64,000 nucleotides of DNA from contig NC_085130.1 in the NCBI RefSeq assembly GCF_030269925.1, forward strand, positions 12,501 through 76,500. Reading direction: 5' to 3'. The first letter of the stretch is position 1. Every line of letters starts with the position of its first letter. The notes beneath the pieces are model-generated. The model was not told the origin of the DNA and made no database searches. It saw nothing but the letters and a program-made list of their open reading frames with translations. A program made the translations under genes and the position numbers. The stretch comes from Bombyx mori (lineage: Eukaryota; Arthropoda; Insecta; Lepidoptera; Bombycidae). Shown here piece by piece: positions 1-9,187 of the stretch.

Positions 1-1895
1 AACCTAACCTAACCTAACCTAACCTAACCTAACCTAACCTAACCTAACCTAACCTAACCTAACCTAACCTAACCTAACCTAACCTAACCTAACCTAACCT
101 AACCTAACCTAACCTAACCTAACCTAACCTAACCTAACCTAACCTAACCTAACCTAACCTAACCTAACCTAACCTAACCTAACCTAACCTAACCTAACCT
201 AACCTAACCTAACCTAACCTAACCTAACCTAACCTAACCTAACCTAACCTAACCTAACCTAACCTAACCTAACCTAACCTAACCTAACCTAACCTAACCT
301 AACCTAACCTAACCTAACCTAACCTAACCTAACCTAACCTAACCTAACCTAACCTAACCTAACCTAACCTAACCTAACCTAACCTAACCTAACCTAACCT
401 AACCTAACCTAACCTAACCTAACCTAACCTAACCTAACCTAACCTAACCTAACCTAACCTAACCTAACCTAACCTAACCTAACCTAACCTAACCTAACCT
501 AACCTAACCTAACCTAACCTAACCTAACCTAACCTAACCTAACCTAACCTAACCTAACCTAACCTAACCTAACCTAACCTAACCTAACCTAACCTAACCT
601 AACCTAACCTAACCTAACCTAACCTAACCTAACCTAACCTAACCTAACCTAACCTAACCTAACCTAACCTAACCTAACCTAACCTAACCTAACCTAACCT
701 AACCTAACCTAACCTAACCTAACCTAACCTAACCTAACCTAACCTAACCTAACCTAACCTAACCTAACCTAACCTAACCTAACCTAACCTAACCTAACCT
801 AACCTAACCTAACCTAACCTAACCTAACCTAACCTAACCTAACCTAACCTAACCTAACCTAACCTAACCTAACCTAACCTAACCTAACCTAACCTAACCT
901 AACCTAACCTAACCTAACCTAACCTAACCTAACCTAACCTAACCTAACCTAACCTAACCTAACCTAACCTAACCTAACCTAACCTAACCTAACCTAACCT
1001 AACCTAACCTAACCTAACCTAACCTAACCTAACCTAACCTAACCTAACCTAACCTAACCTAACCTAACCTAACCTAACCTAACCTAACCTAACCTAACCT
1101 AACCTAACCTAACCTAACCTAACCTAACCTAACCTAACCTAACCTAACCTAACCTAACCTAACCTAACCTAACCTAACCTAACCTAACCTAACCTAACCT
1201 AACCTAACCTAACCTAACCTAACCTAACCTAACCTAACCTAACCTAACCTAACCTAACCTAACCTAACCTAACCTAACCTAACCTAACCTAACCTAACCT
1301 AACCTAACCTAACCTAACCTAACCTAACCTAACCTAACCTAACCTAACCTAACCTAACCTAACCTAACCTAACCTAACCTAACCTAACCTAACCTAACCT
1401 AACCTAACCTAACCTAACCTAACCTAACCTAACCTAACCTAACCTAACCTAACCTAACCTAACCTAACCTAACCTAACCTAACCTAACCTAACCTAACCT
1501 AACCTAACCTAACCTAACCTAACCTAACCTAACCTAACCTAACCTAACCTAACCTAACCTAACCTAACCTAACCTAACCTAACCTAACCTAACCTAACCT
1601 AACCTAACCTAACCTAACCTAACCTAACCTAACCTAACCTAACCTAACCTAACCTAACCTAACCTAACCTAACCTAACCTAACCTAACCTAACCTAACCT
1701 AACCTAACCTAACCTAACCTAACCTAACCTAACCTAACCTAACCTAACCTAACCTAACCTAACCTAACCTAACCTAACCTAACCTAACCTAACCTAACCT
1801 AACCTAACCTAACCTAACCTAACCTAACCTAACCTAACCTAACCTAACCTAACCTAACCTAACCTAACCTAACCTAACCTAACCTAACCTAACCT
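1..1895. repeat. Terminal telomere repeat tract, (AACCT)379
   Basis: A perfect pentanucleotide array of 379 AACCT units (C-rich strand of TTAGG) with no variant unit that I can find. TTAGG is the ancestral insect/arthropod telomere repeat made by telomerase. The C-rich strand reading 5' to 3' inward is what a left chromosome end should show. The array may continue beyond the window. Its perfect homogeneity fits recent telomerase synthesis, although assembly smoothing cannot be excluded. Confidence 0.97.
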
Positions 1896-1917
1896 TTTTT
1901 TTTTTTTTTTTTTTTTT

Positions 1918-2377
1918 GGTATCGATGGGGAATCCCAGTCTTTACGGATACCCGGCCGACGGGGGTCGGACCGGGTTATGTCGGACTCCGCGCCTCCGGT
2001 GGAACAAAGAGGAAGAAGTCGCGAACCGAGGTCCGCGCCCTCGACCAATTAGTCCACGGAGACTACGCCTTGAGAAAGGCGCGCTGGGCTAAGTTCAGCT
2101 CGCGCCGAACCCGCCCAGCTTAACGACTACCGACTAAAACCCAACGAGCTCCTTCCTTTCCGGCATAGGGGGAACCCACGATACCGCAGGGAAACGCGCC
2201 CCGCAGGCCCCCACACCGGCTCCCAGCCTGACGAACGGCGGGATCAACGTCGGCCATTGCTGACCGCAACTTCTTCGTGAGGTAGGCACCGGAGCCACAG
2301 CGCCCTATACCCTCACCACCACAACTGGACTATCGTGTCGAGCATCAGGCGCCCCCGCGCCCGACGCCCGACGGTCC
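1918..2377 (-). other. e1 3' UTR with stem-loop next to the poly(A) tail
   Basis: The stretch of 460 bp between the ORF2 stop and the poly(A) tail has no credible ORF. Near the RNA 3' end, positions 1950-1976 form a strong hairpin: ACCCGG-CCGAC / GTCGG-(bulged A)-CCGGGT around a four-base loop. The other S1 copies carry the same sequence. In SART-type elements the 3' UTR is needed for recognition by the reverse transcriptase, so this stem is a candidate recognition structure (inference). Confidence 0.6.
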
Positions 2378-5300
2378 CTACGGGAGCTGAGCGGGGGCCC
2401 TTCGCCCGCGCCGCCCACCCCGTCTCTTTCGCCTGAGTGCAACTGAGTTTGGGTCGCACTCTCTGTCTCGCTCCTCCGTTTCGCGGAGCGTCATGACCAG
2501 GTCCGCATAGTCGGCCATCGCTCTCCAGCAACGCTCGTCCTCGACCATGCGGGACACTACGACCGGCAAACTTAAGTCTGCCCCGAGCACCGCGACGAGT
2601 GACTGCCGCGGATACTCCCACCTCGGGCACGCTTCGAGGGCGTGCTGCGCGTCGTCGTCTGGATGCCCGCATTGGTGGCATCCGGGATGCGGCTCTCTCC
2701 CGACCCGCCACAAGTACCTCCCGAAGCAGCCATGCCCCGAGAGGACCTGCGTGAGCCGGAAGTCGAGCACGCCGTGACGCCTGTCAATCCAGGCCTCCAA
2801 CACGGGCACCAGGGCTGCGAGGGTGCGCCGCCGGGTTCGAGAACCACGGTGGATCTCCTCTGCAGCCAGCCTCTCTTTCCACTTCAACGTTGCCACGCGA
2901 CGCGCAGCACGCCTCCATCGGGCGACGACAGACAGACGGGGCACACTTCCCCGACCCAAAGATTGCGCCCTGCGCCGGTACACCGCGGCCAGGACCTCGG
3001 CCTCGTACTCCCACGGAAGGGAACCGGCGAGGGCGCAAGCGACCTCCGTCGAAATGGTGCGGTAGCCCCGCACGACCCTCACCGCCAGCACCCTCTGAAC
3101 CCTCTGCAAGAGGGCCGCGTTGCGAGCGGAGAGCGTGGGCGACCAGACGGGAGCGCCGTACAGGGCCATGCTCCGCACCACTCCCAGGTAAAGACGCCGG
3201 ACCGACTTTCCTCCTCCTCCAATGTTCGGGAGCAAGCGGGCTAAGGCACCCGCCGCCCCGAGCAATTTCGGGACCAGCACATCAAAATGCCGGTCAAAAC
3301 TCCACCTGCTGTCCAGCACGAGCCCCAGATATTTAAGTTGGGACCGGACAGCGATCGCAGTCCCTCCGATGGTTATGCTCGCGCCGGGAGGAGGCCCCTT
3401 CCGAGCCGGGTGAAAACACACGGCCTCGGACTTGTGCAGGGCGACCTCCAGGCCGAGCTTCCTTATTCTGGCTACGACTGTTGCCACCGCAGCCGCAGCC
3501 AGGATCGACGCCGAACGGTAGTCGTCTCCGCGGGCCGTCACCAGCGTGTCGTCGGCGTAGCAGATGACCTGCACGCCACGCAGGTTAGCCCCGCGGAGGA
3601 CCCAGTCGAACCCGACGTCCCACAGGAGCGGACCCAGAACCGACCCCTGCGGGACACCACACGAAACCGCTTTGTGTCCCCACCCCCTCCGTTCGGGGAA
3701 GACCACAGCCCGCCCTGCGAGGTAATCCTCGATCAGGTTCCGGAGACCGGTGGGGACGCGGTGAAACCTTAACGACTCCAGGATCGTGCTCCAGGGGATC
3801 GTATTGAAGGCGTTGGATATGTCTATAGACACCGCCAACAACACGCCTCCCCGGGAGCACGCCTGGTCGGAGAGGTCGCGGACGCGCTGGACCGCGTCCA
3901 AGGTCGAGCGACCCCTCCGGAACCCGTACTGAGAGTCGGCCAGATTTGGCCCGACATTTTCAAGGTGCCGCACGAGGCGACCGGCAACGACGCGCTCGAG
4001 AAGCTTGCCGGCCTCGCTCAGCACGACTATTGGGCGATACCCCGATGGCTGGTCTCTGGGGCGCCCCTCCTTGGGGATGAGGACCAACCGACCCGTCTTC
4101 CATTCTTCCGGGAACCTGCCCTCTCGGAGGCACCTGCTGAGCAGCCCTCGGAGGACAGGTCCCAGACCACCCTCAGTCTGTAATGCCAGCGCCCAGGCCC
4201 GATTCGACAGTCCATCGGGACCTGGCGCCGTCCTCCTCGCCTTCATTTTTTCGATGGCCGCACCGAATTCCGCCGGCGACACCTCCTCCTCTTCTGCACC
4301 AATCTGAGCTCCGGTTGTCGGTGTTATCATGACGGGGGGAACGAAGGGAGTTCCAGGTGCGTCTGGAAACAGTCCCCCAATCACGTGCCGAACGATGTCA
4401 GGCGGCAGGGTGCTCGTCGCGGGCGGGGCCCAAGAGCGCATTGTGCTCCGCGCGAGGCGATACGGTCGCCCCCACGGGTCGCGGTCCAGCGTCTCCAAAA
4501 GCTCCTTCCACGCCGCCTCCTTCGCCTCTCCAATGGCGACGCGCAGGGCCCGCACGTCCTCCCGGTACTCCTCGTACGCCCGGTCCTCTTCTTCCTCGTC
4601 CCGGTGCCTCCGACGACGGAGGTGCTGATATTTTCGACGACTACCGGCGCATCGGCGTCGCAGGCCGGCGATCCCCTCGTTCCACCAGTAGACTTGGCGC
4701 CTCGGCGCGTACGCTCGGACGCGGGGCATGGCGTAGTCGCAGACTCGCGACATCGCCTCGCGCAGCCGCTCCGCACCCTCGCGCACGTCCGCCGGCTCGC
4801 CCAGGGAGTCCAACCGCCAGGCCTGGACGACGGCCGCCTCCTGCAGCCGCTCCGTGTCGAGGCGCTTCAGGGCCCAGCGCGGGCCCTCCACGCCGCCACC
4901 AAAGGGCAAAGTCGTTACCGAAGAAGACTCCGGGGCCGCGGCCACACGGAAACCAATGTAGCGGTGGTCGGAGAGCGTCTCCACGTCGACCAACACCTCC
5001 CAACCGCAGACGCGGCGCGCGACGTCGGGGGTCCCAAAAGACACATCCACCACGGACCCACCCGAACGACGGACGCATGTGTTCTCGGCGCCGCGGTTGA
5101 GGACAACGAGACCGCTCCCGACCAACCACTCCTCCGTCTCCCGTCCCCTGGGACAGGTGACCGGGGAACCCCAAGCGGACGACTTCGCGTTGAGGTCCCC
5201 GAGAACGAGCGCGCGCCTTGAGCGCGACCTCCCCACGACCTGACCGAGTTCGTCGAGAAAAGACTCGAATTCGGCGAGCGGCCGGTTGGGGGAGAAGTAC

Positions 5301-5581
5301 ACCCCGACGACGAGCAAGCCCGCCCAGAAGACTGCGACGAAGCCCCGACCCCTCTGCACGACGTCGAATTCGGGCGGAGCGCCCACCGCTGACCGACGCT
5401 GGATCACGGCCACCAGGCCGTCAATATCTCCCGCCCAGTCGGGAACCGAAGGGACCCGGTAGGGCTCGGCGACGACCGCCAGATGGGTCAACCGCTCCGC
5501 CATGCTCTGGATCAGCAGGTCCTGAGCTCTGGCGGAGCGATTGAGGTTGCCCTGTAAGATATGATACGGGCTGCCGGTCAT
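2378..5581 (-). CDS. e1 ORF2: endonuclease-reverse transcriptase (1067 aa)
   Basis: This is the enzyme of target-primed reverse transcription: it nicks the telomere repeat and copies the element RNA there. The start is the ATG at 5581-5579, which shares its first A with the ORF1 stop (TAATG); an open frame continues upstream but overlaps ORF1. The APE-like endonuclease spans about residues 6-210, with catalytic-type N12, E39, D129/N131, D179 and SDH at 204-206. RT spans about 490-780, with SIDISNAFN (D587), GVPQGS 642-647 and YADD 675-678. A C-terminal zinc knuckle lies at C968-x2-C-x8-H-x4-C985. There is no RNase H domain. The tail is Arg-rich. The frame is intact from end to end, so the copy may be active. 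Confidence 0.93.
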   Translation of the reverse strand: MTGSPYHILQGNLNRSARAQDLLIQSMAERLTHLAVVAEPYRVPSVPDWAGDIDGLVAVIQRRSAVGAPPEFDVVQRGRGFVAVFWAGLLVVGVYFSPNRPLAEFESFLDELGQVVGRSRSRRALVLGDLNAKSSAWGSPVTCPRGRETEEWLVGSGLVVLNRGAENTCVRRSGGSVVDVSFGTPDVARRVCGWEVLVDVETLSDHRYIGFRVAAAPESSSVTTLPFGGGVEGPRWALKRLDTERLQEAAVVQAWRLDSLGEPADVREGAERLREAMSRVCDYAMPRVRAYAPRRQVYWWNEGIAGLRRRCAGSRRKYQHLRRRRHRDEEEEDRAYEEYREDVRALRVAIGEAKEAAWKELLETLDRDPWGRPYRLARSTMRSWAPPATSTLPPDIVRHVIGGLFPDAPGTPFVPPVMITPTTGAQIGAEEEEVSPAEFGAAIEKMKARRTAPGPDGLSNRAWALALQTEGGLGPVLRGLLSRCLREGRFPEEWKTGRLVLIPKEGRPRDQPSGYRPIVVLSEAGKLLERVVAGRLVRHLENVGPNLADSQYGFRRGRSTLDAVQRVRDLSDQACSRGGVLLAVSIDISNAFNTIPWSTILESLRFHRVPTGLRNLIEDYLAGRAVVFPERRGWGHKAVSCGVPQGSVLGPLLWDVGFDWVLRGANLRGVQVICYADDTLVTARGDDYRSASILAAAAVATVVARIRKLGLEVALHKSEAVCFHPARKGPPPGASITIGGTAIAVRSQLKYLGLVLDSRWSFDRHFDVLVPKLLGAAGALARLLPNIGGGGKSVRRLYLGVVRSMALYGAPVWSPTLSARNAALLQRVQRVLAVRVVRGYRTISTEVACALAGSLPWEYEAEVLAAVYRRRAQSLGRGSVPRLSVVARWRRAARRVATLKWKERLAAEEIHRGSRTRRRTLAALVPVLEAWIDRRHGVLDFRLTQVLSGHGCFGRYLWRVGREPHPGCHQCGHPDDDAQHALEACPRWEYPRQSLVAVLGADLSLPVVVSRMVEDERCWRAMADYADLVMTLRETEERDRECDPNSVALRRKRRGGRRGRRAPAQLP

Positions 5582-5583
5582 TA
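5579..5583 (-). promoter_or_regulatory. UAAUG stop-start overlap between ORF1 and ORF2 (e1)
   Basis: On the element strand the ORF1 stop TAA and the ORF2 start ATG overlap by one base, giving TAATG. The same arrangement occurs in every full-length S1 and S2 copy (near 12391, 19385, 30255, 37431 and 46272). In Bombyx SART1 the UAAUG junction is known to drive termination-reinitiation translation of ORF2. The same mechanism is inferred here, and it decides the ORF2 start. Confidence 0.85.
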
Positions 5584-7722
5584 TTCGTCGTCCATTGGTG
5601 TCGCCGCAGCCGTACCGGGCTGACTCCGCCGTTTCTCTTCGGCGGCGCTGCTCCTCTGTTGCCTTTGTTTCGGGGGCTTGGCGCAAGCCTTGCCCCCGGA
5701 GACGTGCGCTGCAGGCCTACCGGCGCCGGCGCAGATTGTACAATGCGGGGTGAGCGCGCAGCCCGCGGACTTGTGGCCGGTCTGGCCGCAGCGGTAGCAC
5801 TCACCACTGCGGTCCACCGACGATGGGCAACGGGCACTCACGTGGCCCAGTGCGTGGCAGCGGTAGCACTGCAGGCGCCTCGCCTCGAGGAGTTGCGCGC
5901 GAAGGACGCTCCACCCGATCCGCAGCTTGTTGACGGCCAATATTTTTTTGACACCCGCTATGGGGCATCTGACCAAGACCTGGCCAGTGCCTCCGGGGCC
6001 CATTTTTATTTCCCCAACCTTCACAATGTCGGGGGGGCACTCTCCAATCCTGGCGACCTCGGCAACAAGCTCCTCCCGGGATATGGATTCGTCGAGGCCG
6101 CTCAGTCTGACAGCGGCCGTTATTGTCGGCCTCGAGACGACAATGCTGTCCGAGGGCAAAACCTCCCGTAATTTCTCCGCCAGCAAATCAGCTTTTTCGT
6201 TCTGGTCGGCGCCTTCTACGACCAATACCTTTGCTCCCGTCACCGCCGAGCGTATCCGCTGGATAGGGATCCCCAGCTCTGCCGGATCGATTTTAGCCCT
6301 GGCCTCGGCGAGGACTGCCCGATAGGTGACTCCGCGCTCGACGGCCTCCGGCTGCAGCTTGACAATAACTGCCTGCGAGCGGGGTGGCCGGAGTCTCTTC
6401 TTCTTTTCCTTCAGGGGCGGTGGAGCGGGCACGGTGCCGGTCGCCGTCGCCGTCCTCGGCTTGGCGCCTCTTCGGGCTACCGTCGTCCAGGCTTCCGTCA
6501 GAGCAGCTGGGGCGGGGGGGAATGTCCGTGGTTCTGGTTGAGCCGGCTGCTGCCTGCTTTTCGGCGCCTTCTTTTTCTGCGGGCCACCACCGTTGGGTGC
6601 CGCCGTCGCGACTGCAGTTGTTGGTCCGGGCGTCGGCATTGATTCTGCTGCCGTTGGTGGTGTCGGCGTCTTTTCTTGACCGCGGCTTCTCCTGTGGTCT
6701 GCGGCCAGGGGTGGTCTCATCCTGGGCTCTGGAGGCAGTCGCGCTTCCAGCCCAGAGAGGCGCGCATCCAGCATGGTGCCGACCGCACGCATGATGCGCT
6801 GGAGGCGCCGCTCCTCCTCGTCGTCGCTCCGTTGGATCGGGGCGGGGGCGGGTACGGGGGCGGGGACGGCTGCTGGCGATCCCACGGCCTGGGCCAGGCG
6901 CGCCATCTCCGACCTCATGTCGGCGATCGCATTCTTGAGGTGCAGGATCTCGGCCTCCTGCCTCCTGCAGAGCTCCTGCAGTCTCTTCGTCTCACCGTCG
7001 GTAGTCCTTGCTGCCATATCTTCCTTGGCCTCCCGAATGGCGGCAGCCATCTCCTTCAGGGCACGTACGTATGTGCCCTTCAGGTTCCCAGACTTGGCCG
7101 CGATTGCTACGGCCAGCTTCGCGGACTCGTCTAGTCGACGTTCGGGGTCGAGTGCTGGTTCCCCCGTGCTGCCCGCGACGGCGTCTTCCCTCACTCGCAG
7201 CTTTCGGACACTCTCGGTGACCTCTCTCTCGGCGCGCAGCGCCAGCTCCTCTCGTTGGGCCTTCACATACGCCTCCTTGGCGGCGGCGAGGCCAACGTAC
7301 TGCCCGGTTGTGGGCGGTCTTCCTCTGCCCCTCTTTGACGGGGTCTTGGAGGCGGCTCTTCCGGCTGAGCACGCCGTCTCTTCACCGGAGCTGCTCTCTG
7401 AGCACTCCGTGCTGGAGCCCTTCAGCCTCTTTCTTCGGCTTCCAGTCAGTGACGAACGGCCCGAGCTGGCCGTCGCCATGCTATCGTCCGACAAGACGTT
7501 TGCTGCTTCGTTGTCCTTCACGGACCCTCCTCGACGTTCTTTGTTTTCTCCGTCCTTCGCGGACACCCTACCACCGTCCTTCACGGACCTCTTCGAACAG
7601 TTATTGCCCCCCCCAGAAGACGAGGGGCAGCGTGCGGCCGATCGCTCGGCCGCACGGAGGGATTCTCCCCCCGCGGAGCGGGAGGTACCCTCCTGGGGTA
7701 ATTCTTCTTTATAACTGGACAT
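5581..7722 (-). CDS. e1 ORF1: Gag-like RNA-binding protein (713 aa)
   Basis: This is the nucleic-acid-binding structural protein of the element's ribonucleoprotein. The ATG at 7722 opens a protein whose N-terminal segment (LPQEGTSRSAGGESLRA) is shared with the S2 Gag. Residues 46-72 hold three Ser-x-Lys-Asp repeats. KRGRGRPP at 130-137 matches an AT-hook core. A likely coiled coil runs about 242-280, followed by a Pro/Ala-rich linker. Three zinc knuckles close the protein: CX2CX4HX4C at 619-632 and 642-655, and CX2CX8HX6C at 661-680, the typical R1-clade Gag end. It ends in MDDE, with the stop overlapping the ORF2 start. SART/TRAS Gags go to nucleus and telomere; that location is inferred here. 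Confidence 0.92.
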   Translation of the reverse strand: MSSYKEELPQEGTSRSAGGESLRAAERSAARCPSSSGGGNNCSKRSVKDGGRVSAKDGENKERRGGSVKDNEAANVLSDDSMATASSGRSSLTGSRRKRLKGSSTECSESSSGEETACSAGRAASKTPSKRGRGRPPTTGQYVGLAAAKEAYVKAQREELALRAEREVTESVRKLRVREDAVAGSTGEPALDPERRLDESAKLAVAIAAKSGNLKGTYVRALKEMAAAIREAKEDMAARTTDGETKRLQELCRRQEAEILHLKNAIADMRSEMARLAQAVGSPAAVPAPVPAPAPIQRSDDEEERRLQRIMRAVGTMLDARLSGLEARLPPEPRMRPPLAADHRRSRGQEKTPTPPTAAESMPTPGPTTAVATAAPNGGGPQKKKAPKSRQQPAQPEPRTFPPAPAALTEAWTTVARRGAKPRTATATGTVPAPPPLKEKKKRLRPPRSQAVIVKLQPEAVERGVTYRAVLAEARAKIDPAELGIPIQRIRSAVTGAKVLVVEGADQNEKADLLAEKLREVLPSDSIVVSRPTITAAVRLSGLDESISREELVAEVARIGECPPDIVKVGEIKMGPGGTGQVLVRCPIAGVKKILAVNKLRIGWSVLRAQLLEARRLQCYRCHALGHVSARCPSSVDRSGECYRCGQTGHKSAGCALTPHCTICAGAGRPAAHVSGGKACAKPPKQRQQRSSAAEEKRRSQPGTAAATPMDDE

Positions 7723-8595
7723 TTTTTCATTATGTTAGTTCCTGTTTTTATTAGCCAGGGGTACGGTCCCCTGGGACGCCCTCGCGACTGGTCTCCCACC
7801 AGCCATGCATCCCATCGCCGGGCGCCAGAGCTTAAGATTGGGGTATTTTTTATAGAGGTTTACGTCCTCGCAGCCCCGTACCTCGCGGCAGCGGCCCCCG
7901 TCCCCCACACGGTGAGGATTACGGGTTGGCCGGCAGTCCATCGAGTGCAACGAGCAGCACGACAGACCACCGCCCTACGCTCGAGTGAGCACCAATCCAC
8001 GCAGCCACGCCGGTATACCGGTACCCCCCTCTGGAGGGCGTTCCCCTGTAGCTGTGCAGCCGGGGACATGGCGACCAGCGGCCGGAAGAAGCGCAAACAA
8101 CGCCGGCTCGCTTTCTCAACGACAAAGGCAGACCAAGAGCGGCCCGCCACCTCCGGTGGGTCACGCCGAAAATAGTTCGGACGTGGCCCCAAAACAAAAA
8201 GATGAAAAAAGAAAAAGTAAAACCAATAAGACAAATAAAACAAAAGAAGGCAATACAAACAGAAAATAAAACAAAATAACATAAAGGGCAAGATAAAACG
8301 AAGGGGGAAAATGGGAACGAGGAGGCCCGGGCATCCCCAGAAGAAACACCCTTCAGCCAGTGAAGGGCGTGGAGAGCCCGGAACCCCCCGTGCTGGTTTT
8401 GGTCCGCGTCGCTCAATCTCCCCCGCCGTGACACGACGAGAAAGAAGGAGCGATACCCCTGGGAGTGTGACTGCTCCCAGAAGCCCGTTATCCGCCACCT
8501 ACGGACGCGCCCGGTGGAAGTCCAGCAAAACTCCCCCACAGACGGAGCCCCCGGCCACGCTGAGTGCGCGCCGGGGGGCCCGCCCAGGTCCCGGG
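7723..8595 (-). other. e1 5' UTR: structured leader and probable internal promoter
   Basis: An 873-bp leader without a credible ORF. It contains several hairpins conserved in the S2 family: CCAGGGG/CCCCTGG at 7755-7774, about 33 nt before the ORF1 AUG; the palindrome CCGGTATACCGG at 8010-8021; and CCCTTCA-N5-TGAAGGG at 8349-8367. An A-rich block at about 8189-8308 is a long pyrimidine/U-rich tract in the RNA. The outermost ~150 bp are nearly identical between S1 and S2, as expected for an internal Pol II promoter at the +1 end. I cannot identify individual promoter elements with confidence. Confidence 0.6.
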
Positions 8596-8692
8596 AACCT
8601 AACCTAACCTAACCTAACCTAACCTAACCTAACCTAACCTAACCTAACCTAACCTAACCTAACCTAACCTAACCTAACCTAACCTAACCTAA

Positions 8693-8695
<3 letters not shown>
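8596..8695. repeat. (AACCT)20 spacer between e1 and e2
   Basis: Twenty perfect telomere repeats separate the 5' end of e1 from the poly(A) end of e2. They are residual telomere DNA between two successive insertions. Confidence 0.95.
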
Positions 8696-8726
<31 letters not shown>

Positions 8727-8727
<1 letters not shown>

Positions 8728-9187
8728 GTATCGATGGGGAATCCCAGTCTTTACGGATACCCGGCCGACGGGGGTCGGACCGGGTTATGTCGGACTCCGC
8801 GCCTCCGGTGGAAGAAACAGGAAGAAGTCGCGAACCGAGGTCCGCGCCCTCGACCAATTAGTCCACGGAGACTACGCCTTGAAAAAGGCGCGCTGGGCTA
8901 AGTTCAGCTCGCGCCGAACCCGCCCAGCTTAACGACTACCGACTAAAACCCAACGAGCTCCTTCCTTTCCGGCATAGGGGGAACCCACGATACCGCAGGG
9001 AAACGCGCCCCGCAGGCCCCCCACACCGGCTCCCAGCCTGACGAACGGCGGGATCAACGTCGGCCATTGCTGACCGCAACTTCTTCGTGAGGTAGGCACC
9101 GGAGCCACAGCGCCCTATACCCTCACCACCACCACTGGACTATCGTGTCGAGCATCAGGTGCCCCCGCGCCCGACGCCCGACGGTCC
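8727..9187 (-). other. e2 3' UTR
   Basis: Homologous to the e1 3' UTR, including the terminal stem-loop (same arm sequences next to the T-run). It differs by a few single-base changes, for example an extra C in the CCCCCC run near 9016. No ORF is credible. Confidence 0.6.

Larger units (their letters stand above)
1896..8595 (-). mobile_element. e1: full-length S1-family telomere LINE (SART1-like)
   Basis: A complete non-LTR retrotransposon on the minus strand. It reads 5' UTR (8595-7723), ORF1 Gag (7722-5581), ORF2 EN-RT (5581-2378), 3' UTR (2377-1918) and a poly(A) tail (T-run to 1917), then directly telomere repeat. The 5' junction is AGGTT|CCCGGG and the 3' junction is poly(A)-GGTTAGG on the element strand, placing insertion between TT and AGG. 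No long terminal repeats are present, and target-site duplications cannot be defined inside a simple repeat. The body is 6678 bp. R1-clade placement rests on the three-CCHC Gag, APE-type endonuclease, RT without RNase H, and telomere targeting. Size, orientation and stop-start junction match what I recall of Bombyx SART1. Confidence 0.9.

Noticed and set aside
1..1895. CRISPR-like or satellite array
   Set aside because: A 5-bp perfect tandem repeat without spacers is a telomere repeat, not a CRISPR array.
5582..5686. ORF2 of e1 extended upstream by 35 residues (1102 aa)
   Set aside because: The extension lies inside ORF1 and has no conserved sequence in S2. The TAATG overlap and the endonuclease motif fix the start at 5581. 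The same applies to e2 and e9.
7860..8539. Hydrophobic minus-strand ORFs (206-212 aa) in the S1 5' UTR, resembling a membrane protein
   Set aside because: The Phe/Leu-rich stretch is translation of the U-rich leader tract. It is not kept in S2 and has no start context or family.
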